NCBI GenBank assembly: GCA_964653795.1
Contig: CAZZHO010000233.1
Coordinates: 1-6,173 of the forward strand
Direction: 5' to 3'
DNA length: 6,173 bases
From: JAWPMT01 sp964653795
GTDB taxonomy: Bacteria > Bacteroidota > Bacteroidia > Cytophagales > Cyclobacteriaceae
In this document: positions 1-4,853 of the stretch, piece after piece
Position numbering within the stretch: the first letter of the stretch is position 1
Layout of the letters: the number at the start of each line of letters is the position of its first letter
Notes under the pieces: generated by a model
What the model saw: only the letters and a program-made list of their open reading frames with translations
The model's database searches: none
Told to the model about the DNA's origin: nothing
Translations under genes and position numbers: made by a program

Positions 1-710
1 TTGAGGCATTTAAAGAAAAGCATGCCGAGGAAATAAGGCTACTTCTGGATACCTCCACCTACATGGATGACGAAGATATTAACCGGATGATGGGGCTGAT
101 GCTTCCGGGTATTGATGAGGTAATGGGACTAAAGTCTATTGTTGATACCCTATCCGAGAAGAAATATGACAAAGTAGTGGTAGACACGGCACCCACCGGT
201 CATACGTTGCGGCTACTTTTCATGCCCGAAATACTCAATTCCTGGATTAAAACCATGGCTGCGATGCGATGGAAATACCGGACTATTCAGACTACTTTCA
301 AAGGCAAGTACACACCCGACGATGCAGATGATATGCTACTGGACCTCAAGCGACTTGTCTCTCGAATGAAAAGTATTCTGGTGGATGAAAAGGTCTGTGA
401 GTTCGTATTGGTGTGTTTACCGGCGAGCATGGTCATTGCTGAAACCAAAAGACTTTATCAAACACTTAGAGAGCATAACATCAGCGTGCAGTCAATGGTA
501 GTCAACCAAGTCGCTCCTGATGGGACCGATCCATTTTATCACCAACTTCATGTCTCTCAAACTCGCTTACTCTCGCAGATTGAGGAGACTTTCCCGGAAA
601 TCAACTTACTCAAAACTCCTCTTTTTGCGGAGGAGGTTCTTGGTAAAGAAGCACTGAGTCAATTTCAATACCATTTATTTCATAGTAAAACCATAGACAA
701 TGCCGAATAA
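1..710 (+). CDS. ArsA/GET3-family ATPase, 5' partial, gas vesicle cluster member
   Basis: The reading frame is open from base 3, so the gene starts left of the window; the ATG at 63 is internal. About 235 C-terminal residues are visible. Switch II, DTAPTGHT, sits at visible residues 61-68, preceded by the hydrophobic strand YDKVVV. Next come a Met-rich helical stretch (about 75-125), the strand FVLVCLP, the motif VVNQV (166-170, the base-contacting Asn region) and TPLFAEEVLG near the end. This order matches the GET3/ArsA fold; the P-loop must lie upstream. The Cys-X-X-Cys dimer zinc motif of eukaryotic GET3 is replaced by YHQL. GET3 hands hydrophobic tail-anchored proteins to membranes, and ArsA energises arsenite export. 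No arsenic genes are visible, and the 11-base overlap with a gvpF/L gene argues for a gas vesicle role, perhaps as a shell-protein chaperone (inference). Family call firm, function uncertain. Confidence 0.9.
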   Translation, partial: EAFKEKHAEEIRLLLDTSTYMDDEDINRMMGLMLPGIDEVMGLKSIVDTLSEKKYDKVVVDTAPTGHTLRLLFMPEILNSWIKTMAAMRWKYRTIQTTFKGKYTPDDADDMLLDLKRLVSRMKSILVDEKVCEFVLVCLPASMVIAETKRLYQTLREHNISVQSMVVNQVAPDGTDPFYHQLHVSQTRLLSQIEETFPEINLLKTPLFAEEVLGKEALSQFQYHLFHSKTIDNAE

Positions 711-1443
711 ACTGTATTTGTATTGTGTCATTAAAGCTGACGAGGATAAAGAATATGGACCAGTAGGGCTCAGCACCACAGGGGCTCCCCTTTCCATACA
801 CCTCAAATCACTAGATAATCTTGGAGTGGTTTATTCCCACATTGACCTGGAGGACGAGGATGAAATACAACCGACAAGAAAGAACCTCATAAATCATCAA
901 AAGGTGACAGAGTCTATCTTGCAGGAAGCCAGTGTATTGCCTTTTAGTTTCGGCATGGTAGTGGATGATATGGACAAACTGGAAGATTTAATTGCGGAAC
1001 AAGGGGACGAACTAAAGCAAAAGCTTGACAAAATCGAAGGAAAAATAGAACTCAGTCTCAAGATCATGTGGGAAAACATGGAACCGGTTTTTGCGGAAGT
1101 AGTAACCGAAAATGCCGAGATCCAGCAAAAACGTGAGTTCCTGGCCAAACACAATATCCAGGATCAAAATGAAAAAATCGCACTGGGCAGAATGGTAGAG
1201 GAAGCACTTACGGCTAAAAAAGATTGGATGCTCTCCCGGGTAATCACCAAACTCTCATCCAAGTCATTAGATCATAGGGTATTGAAGAACGTCAATGATG
1301 AGATGTTTGCCAACCTGGCTTTCCTCATAGACAAGAACGACGAGAAAGCTTTCGATGAATCCGTAAATGCACTAAGCGAGGAGATGACTGAAAATATAAA
1401 ATTCAAATATGTGGGTCCTTTAGCTCCTTACAATTTTCTTTAA
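700..1443 (+). CDS. gvpF/L: Gas vesicle protein GvpF/L family, paralog 1
   Basis: This 247-residue protein has the usual GvpF/L length and landmarks. It has an N-terminal strand KLYLYCVI (4-11) starting the first alpha/beta domain, the block VLPFSFGMVV (79-88) that corresponds to the family's LPFRFGTV signature, the segment KIELSLKIMW (115-124), a charged helical region (about 140-200), and the C-terminal signature VGPLAPYNF (238-246). GvpF/L proteins are accessory proteins that bind other Gvp proteins, including the shell subunit GvpA, and can be minor vesicle components. The ATG at 700 overlaps the ATPase gene by 11 bases, suggesting translational coupling; there is no Shine-Dalgarno sequence. 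GvpF cannot be told from GvpL by eye, so the symbol names the family only. The segment usually reading SPGxxYLxxK is weakly conserved here (around 138-152), unlike in paralog 2. Confidence 0.93.
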   Translation: MPNKLYLYCVIKADEDKEYGPVGLSTTGAPLSIHLKSLDNLGVVYSHIDLEDEDEIQPTRKNLINHQKVTESILQEASVLPFSFGMVVDDMDKLEDLIAEQGDELKQKLDKIEGKIELSLKIMWENMEPVFAEVVTENAEIQQKREFLAKHNIQDQNEKIALGRMVEEALTAKKDWMLSRVITKLSSKSLDHRVLKNVNDEMFANLAFLIDKNDEKAFDESVNALSEEMTENIKFKYVGPLAPYNFL

Positions 1444-1451
1444 GTTTCAAT

Positions 1452-1476
1452 GGAAGTTCTGATTTGCGTAACTTCC
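1452..1476 (+). promoter_or_regulatory. Inverted repeat just upstream of gvpG
   Basis: GGAAGTT (1452-1458) and AACTTCC (1470-1476) are perfect 7-base inverted repeats with an 11-base loop. They occupy most of the 37-base gap between the first gvpF/L stop and gvpG, ending 4 bases before the gvpG ATG. In the transcript this could form a hairpin over the ribosome-loading region, or mark an mRNA processing point that changes the dosage of gvpG. No T-run follows, so it is not a standard terminator. The structure is visible; any function is inference. Confidence 0.35.
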
Positions 1477-1480
1477 CTTT

Positions 1481-1714
1481 ATGTTCATCATTGACGACAT
1501 CATACTGGCACCCATCAAGGGACTCTACAGCATGTGCAAAGTGATTCACGATCGCGTGGAGGAAGAGCTTTACAACCCTGAAAAAATACAGGAAGAGCTC
1601 ATGAAACTCCAGCTGCGATTTGAAATGGACGAAATTTCCGAAGAGGAGTATGACACAATGGAAGCTGACTTGCTTAATCGACTAGCCGAAAGCAAAAAAC
1701 GAGGCCAATCCTGA
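1481..1714 (+). CDS. gvpG: Gas vesicle protein GvpG
   Basis: This small 77-residue protein fits GvpG in length and pattern. It has a hydrophobic start (FIIDDIILAPIKGL, 2-15) with the conserved proline before the first amphipathic helix, then an acidic helix with EEELYNPEKIQEEL (27-40), and the family's hallmark second half: LQLRFEMDEISEEEYDTME (43-61) followed by LLNRL (64-68). The usual GEIseeEY motif reads DEISEEEY here. There is no signal peptide or membrane span, and the whole chain is predicted to be helical. GvpG is an accessory protein needed for vesicle formation in characterised clusters and interacts with GvpF/L-type proteins. It lies between two gvpF/L paralogs, 37 bases after the first and 16 before the second. 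The ATG at 1481 lacks a Shine-Dalgarno sequence and sits right behind a potential hairpin. Confidence 0.92.
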   Translation: MFIIDDIILAPIKGLYSMCKVIHDRVEEELYNPEKIQEELMKLQLRFEMDEISEEEYDTMEADLLNRLAESKKRGQS

Positions 1715-1730
1715 ACCCAATCCATCACCC

Positions 1731-2468
1731 ATGTACTACATCTTTGGTGTTGTCAGAAGTATTGATCATCAGTCACAAACTATTCCATACCAAGATATTG
1801 CGGCCTTTTACGAAGAAGTGAGTGAGCAGGATTTCGGGGAACAGGCACTTGCTAAAAATCTAAAAGACATGTCATGGGTAAGTGAAAAAGCGCTTCATCA
1901 CCAGGAAGTGTTAAATGATGCTGTCAATCAGCGAACAATAATACCGTTCAAATTCGGGAGTGTATTTTCCTCAAAAGACAAAGTAATCCAGATGTTGCGT
2001 GCTCGAGCAGATCAATTCAATGAATTGCTATCTCAACTTGAGGGCAATAAAGAGTGGGGACTCAAACTTTATTATGATGAAGAGAAACTGGATATGACTT
2101 TGAATCAGGAAGAAGACCTCCAAAGTATTCGACGGGAATTTGCTTCCAGTAGCCCCGGCAAGCAATTCTTACTGAAGAAAAAAGAGGAACAGATTAGGAA
2201 AGAACTCAAGAAAACAGTACTTAATAAATTTCGTCAGGACTTTTTTGACCTTACCAGAAAAAATGCGGTGAATAGGGTCAAACAATTGGAAACCACAAAC
2301 CCTGAGCTTGATGACAAACAGGGAGTCAATATACTGAATCTGGCTGTTCTAGCACCCAATAAGGATTTCTTATCAAACTTAAGTAGCTTCCAAGCAGTTA
2401 TACTGGAGTATGGTCTGAACTATCATGTTACCGGACCTTGGCCAGCTTACAATTTCGTATCTGAATGA
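1731..2468 (+). CDS. gvpF/L: Gas vesicle protein GvpF/L family, paralog 2
   Basis: At 245 residues this is the most canonical of the three GvpF/L proteins in the window. The N-terminal strand is MYYIFGVV (1-8). The core signature is IIPFKFGSVF (70-79), followed by a helix with VIQMLRARADQF. The segment WGLKLYYDEEKL (109-120) is the strand beginning the second domain, and SSPGKQFLLKKKEEQ (139-153) matches the family's SPGxxYLxxK motif. The C-terminus VTGPWPAYNFV (233-243) is the classic GPWPPYNF ending. It is expected to be an accessory assembly protein that binds GvpA and minor Gvp proteins in the cytoplasm or at the vesicle tip. Its start lies 16 bases after gvpG and its stop overlaps the next start as ATGA, indicating coupled translation. 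Assignment to GvpF rather than GvpL is not possible from sequence reading alone. Confidence 0.95.
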   Translation: MYYIFGVVRSIDHQSQTIPYQDIAAFYEEVSEQDFGEQALAKNLKDMSWVSEKALHHQEVLNDAVNQRTIIPFKFGSVFSSKDKVIQMLRARADQFNELLSQLEGNKEWGLKLYYDEEKLDMTLNQEEDLQSIRREFASSSPGKQFLLKKKEEQIRKELKKTVLNKFRQDFFDLTRKNAVNRVKQLETTNPELDDKQGVNILNLAVLAPNKDFLSNLSSFQAVILEYGLNYHVTGPWPAYNFVSE

Positions 2469-2689
2469 ACCCGTCGGAAGAGCTATATGAATATGATCCA
2501 GAGAAAGAGAAATTGCTCTTAAGTGATGTCTTGGACAGGGTGCTTAATACCGGTGTAACCATAAGCGGAGACCTGACCATCGGTATTGCAGATGTGGACC
2601 TTATATATGTTGGGTTGCGCGTTTTACTCTCTTCCGTAGATAAACTCCAAGAAGATCAGCAAAGCAAGAATGGGGATAATACTTTATAA
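2465..2689 (+). CDS. GvpA/J/M/S-family minor gas vesicle protein
   Basis: This 74-residue protein belongs to the gas vesicle shell family. After an acidic N-terminal tail (1-16) it has the helix LSDVLDRVLNTGV (19-31), the strand-turn ISGDLTIGIADVDL (33-46) and the second helix VGLRVLLSSVDKL (49-61). Major shell protein GvpA typically has a Trp/Arg-containing stretch (AWVRVSLVGIELL) where this protein has GDLTIGIADVDLI. The Gly-Asp and Ala-Asp-Val-Asp pattern is instead that of the minor paralogs called GvpJ, GvpM or GvpS, which act in nucleation or vesicle shape. The three cannot be separated safely by eye, so no symbol is given. It is ATGA-coupled to the upstream gvpF/L and overlaps the next gene by 20 bases. 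The real GvpA gene must lie elsewhere, probably left of the window. Confidence 0.9.
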   Translation: MNPSEELYEYDPEKEKLLLSDVLDRVLNTGVTISGDLTIGIADVDLIYVGLRVLLSSVDKLQEDQQSKNGDNTL

Positions 2690-3374
2690 TTTCTCCAAAA
2701 GCCATTTTAATTCTTCTACTGGGGGTCTTTTCGGGTCAGACATAAAACAAAGAGAGGTCAAAAAGATTTGGGTCAGCTATTCCGAATTGTCAGAAGACAA
2801 ACTGAAAAATGAACTTTCGGATAGTAAGGATTTATCTCAACATCCTGCGTTAGCATTTCAAAACATTTCAAAAGAGATCCATCGGCAAGTACCCTCCCTT
2901 CCTATTCGATTTCCTACCGTGGTGAAAGACGATAAAGATATCGATGCTTTAGTGGAAAACAACCGTACCGACATCTACCAGCACCTTAATTTGTATGGTC
3001 AATGTCAAGAGCATGCTTTTTTCTTCAAATCCTCTGATGCAAACAATCTTTCCCAACCTGGAGACTTGAATGAAAAAAAAGGCCCCGGCACAGCTTATCT
3101 AAAGAAAAAATTAGCTACCCAAAGCCTGCCTAAAATAAATGACAACGAGAAAAACAACATAGTCAGAGCACTTACGGACTTATTTCATGAAGAAGTTTTG
3201 AGTGTCCATTCCAAAATGAATGAGGATGGCATCAAAGTGCATCTGCTATCCCATAACCACTGGCAACCAACAACAAGGTCAATTCAGTTATTAAGTGAAA
3301 AAGCAAAAGGACAGGAAGTATATTTCCTTGGCACCTATCCGCCATTCCATTTCGCTCAACTTAATCTTTATTAG
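2670..3374 (+). CDS. gvpF/L: Diverged GvpF/L family protein, paralog 3
   Basis: This 234-residue protein is a recognisable but divergent GvpF/L. The core block SLPIRFPTVVKDDKDIDALV (76-95) parallels LPFRFGTVF plus its following helix, with Pro replacing the conserved Gly. GPGTAYLKKKLA (138-149) matches the SPGxxYLxxK motif. The C-terminus FLGTYPPFHF (219-228) is a variant of the GPWPPYNF ending. The N-terminus is atypical: a YNFSKSHFNSSTGGLFG segment (6-22) replaces the usual Y-hydrophobic opening strand. It overlaps the upstream gvpJ/S-like gene by 20 bases and is the last gene of the gvp block. The TAG stop lies in a palindrome shared with the convergent gene. Codon style and spacing match its neighbours, so it looks like an old, specialised duplicate rather than a decaying one. 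A separate function, such as binding a different Gvp partner, is inference. Confidence 0.82.
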   Translation: MGIILYNFSKSHFNSSTGGLFGSDIKQREVKKIWVSYSELSEDKLKNELSDSKDLSQHPALAFQNISKEIHRQVPSLPIRFPTVVKDDKDIDALVENNRTDIYQHLNLYGQCQEHAFFFKSSDANNLSQPGDLNEKKGPGTAYLKKKLATQSLPKINDNEKNNIVRALTDLFHEEVLSVHSKMNEDGIKVHLLSHNHWQPTTRSIQLLSEKAKGQEVYFLGTYPPFHFAQLNLY

Positions 3375-3379
3375 ATTAA
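3361..3379. terminator. AT-rich palindrome spanning both convergent stop codons
   Basis: TTAATCT (3361-3367) and AGATTAA (3373-3379) are perfect inverted repeats around a 5-base loop. The TAG of the plus-strand gvpF/L paralog 3 (3372-3374) and the minus-strand TAA of the 75-residue gene (3376-3378) both lie within it. Its position at the meeting point of two operons suggests a shared bidirectional terminator. However, the stem is short and AT-rich with no clear U-tract on either side, so it would be weak. The symmetry is seen; termination is inferred. Confidence 0.4.
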
Positions 3380-3603
3380 ACCATGATGCTCATGTTCACC
3401 TCGTAGGTTTCTTCTACGGCCTTCTTTATGATGGCATATTGATCATCGTCAAGCAAAACGGAACTGTCTGGTTTCAAAAGAAACGGCAACTTCAACCCGG
3501 ACCCTCTAAACTGAGGAGAAACTTTTACAATAATTCTCTGCCAGGCCACTGATGACAAGTTTTCATCACACCAGTTTTTAACCTTTAATGCTTCTATCTT
3601 CAT
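3376..3603 (-). CDS. Small hypothetical protein downstream of the response regulator
   Basis: This 75-residue protein was not recognised. It begins MKIEALKVKNWCDENL, with a likely strand followed by SVAWQRIIVKVSPQF (18-32), the basic/hydrophobic stretch SGLKLPFLLKPDSSV (35-49) and a predicted C-terminal helix DDDQYAIIKKAVEE (52-65). It has one cysteine, no signal peptide and no clear membrane span, so it is probably a compact cytoplasmic alpha/beta protein. Its ATG is 12 bases after the response-regulator stop in the same direction, which favours its being a real third gene of that operon rather than a chance frame. The plus-strand frame covering much of the same bases is the out-of-frame shadow of gvpF/L paralog 3 running on. 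It could be a partner or target of the regulator's C-terminal domain, but nothing in the sequence shows that. Confidence 0.65.
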   Translation of the reverse strand: MKIEALKVKNWCDENLSSVAWQRIIVKVSPQFRGSGLKLPFLLKPDSSVLLDDDQYAIIKKAVEETYEVNMSIMV

Positions 3604-3615
3604 GATTTAATGGGA

Positions 3616-4851
3616 TCATTCGTTTAAATAAAGGGCAAAAAGTACTGCATCGTTAAAATGTTCCCCTACACTTTTCACGCCTTTCGAGATTTGACCGGCT
3701 TGCAAGTCAAAAGGCATGCTGGTAGCATTGTCAACGATCTGTCTAAAATAGTTTGGCGACTCTTCTGTGTTTCCTTTTTCAGACAACACATAGTCCCAAA
3801 AGTAAACTACCAATTCTTGCTCGGAAACGCCCGAGTATAACGTATAATCATTATCATCGGTATCGTGCTGCTCGAGAGACATAGGAAGTAGCTGCTGAGA
3901 AATTTCATAAGGCTTTATCAGCTTCTCTTTGGCTAGGTATTGAAATTCTCCTGTTTCCCAGCTATAAGTTACAATTTTAAAGTCGTGAGGTGCAAAATCT
4001 ACTTCTACCTCCTGATAGATCGCCATCAATTCCCCCAACAGCTCATGCAGGTCAACCTCATTGCCACTATGCTCTAGTATTTGTCGTAGCTTACTTTTCG
4101 TATGTAGGTAAGATAAAGCACCTGCTTCGTTCATAGCTGTTTTGAAAGTGAGAAAAAACAACTTATTCCCTTCATCGTCAGCATTGATTACAAAGTCATG
4201 ATATATCCCTGAGAAAGTTTCCTGTGGCAGTCTGTATTGAATATGAAAATCAAAATAAGACTCAAATTCCTCATCTGAAGGCAGCAGATCAGCCGCCATA
4301 TGTTGTGCAACTATTTCCAGATTTGCTATCTGCTTGCTCTGAATGTCAACAGAAACTCCATTTTTTGGTGTATGTCCGTTGACGTGTCCGTTACCGTTGA
4401 GCTTAGCGCCAGCGTCATCATATTTCTTCTGACGCATGTTATAAATATCCAGCCCTTTGTCAATGATCTCTCGCATTTCAGCATTCTCATAAGGCTTTGT
4501 GATGTATTTATAAATACTGCATTTGTTGATGGCCTTTATGATTGCCTGGATATCCGCAAACCCGGTCAAAATGATTCTTATTATATCCGGAAACTCTTCG
4601 AGAATGCTTTCTAAAAGATCTGTACCGGTCATCTCCGGCATCTTCTGGTCGGTGATGATCATGTGTATGTTATGCTCCCGCAACATATTAATGGCCGTGT
4701 TTCCATTATTGGCCGTGTAGATGTTATAGTAGCGGCTGAACACACTATCAAAGACCCGAAGATTACTCTCTTCGTCATCCACATAAAGGATGTTGTTGAA
4801 GTCTTCTTCCAGGTACTCCGGAACGGTACTGTACTCGACGATCTCTGTCAT
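3616..4851 (-). CDS. Response regulator with degenerate SpoIIE/PP2C-like output domain
   Basis: From the ATG at 4851 the protein has 411 residues. A TTG two codons upstream (4857) would overlap the kinase stop by 4 bases, but ATG is preferred. The receiver domain covers about residues 18-140: acidic pair D25-D26 in ILYVDDEE, phosphoacceptor D68 in IITDQKMPEMTG, T96 in ILTGF and K119 in YITKPY. It should be phosphorylated by the kinase encoded just upstream. A flexible Asn/Gly-rich linker (about 147-168) follows, then a C-terminal domain (about 176-411) reading like RsbU/SpoIIE phosphatases: AADLLPS, SGIYHDF, ELVVYFWDYV and a final NDAVLFALYL. Most of the metal-binding positions are lost (GGD became SGI; the Asp-x-x-Gly loop is absent), while D219, D353 and D401 remain at plausible sites. 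A binding-only pseudophosphatase is inferred. There is no DNA-binding domain. Confidence 0.88.
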   Translation of the reverse strand: MTEIVEYSTVPEYLEEDFNNILYVDDEESNLRVFDSVFSRYYNIYTANNGNTAINMLREHNIHMIITDQKMPEMTGTDLLESILEEFPDIIRIILTGFADIQAIIKAINKCSIYKYITKPYENAEMREIIDKGLDIYNMRQKKYDDAGAKLNGNGHVNGHTPKNGVSVDIQSKQIANLEIVAQHMAADLLPSDEEFESYFDFHIQYRLPQETFSGIYHDFVINADDEGNKLFFLTFKTAMNEAGALSYLHTKSKLRQILEHSGNEVDLHELLGELMAIYQEVEVDFAPHDFKIVTYSWETGEFQYLAKEKLIKPYEISQQLLPMSLEQHDTDDNDYTLYSGVSEQELVVYFWDYVLSEKGNTEESPNYFRQIVDNATSMPFDLQAGQISKGVKSVGEHFNDAVLFALYLNE

Positions 4852-4853
4852 AA

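Noticed and set aside
1..710. Arsenite-pump ATPase (arsenic resistance)
   Set aside because: No arsB, arsR or arsD is visible, the gene overlaps a gas vesicle gene, and only two cysteines (VCEF, VCLP) are visible. The upstream part cannot be seen, so this is a judgement, not a proof.
897..1154. Ser-rich minus-strand frame inside gvpF/L paralog 1
   Set aside because: It is the antisense shadow of the charged helical region of the GvpF/L protein; its Ser and Phe richness follows from Glu and Lys codons on the other strand.
2465..2689. Major shell protein GvpA
   Set aside because: The sequence has GDLTIGIADVDL in place of the AWVRVSLVGIELL-type strand of GvpA, pointing to a minor GvpJ/M/S-type paralog.
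3295..3552. Plus-strand frame crossing the end of gvpF/L paralog 3
   Set aside because: It overlaps a real gene in another frame and then runs antisense to the 75-residue gene, which has better operon context.
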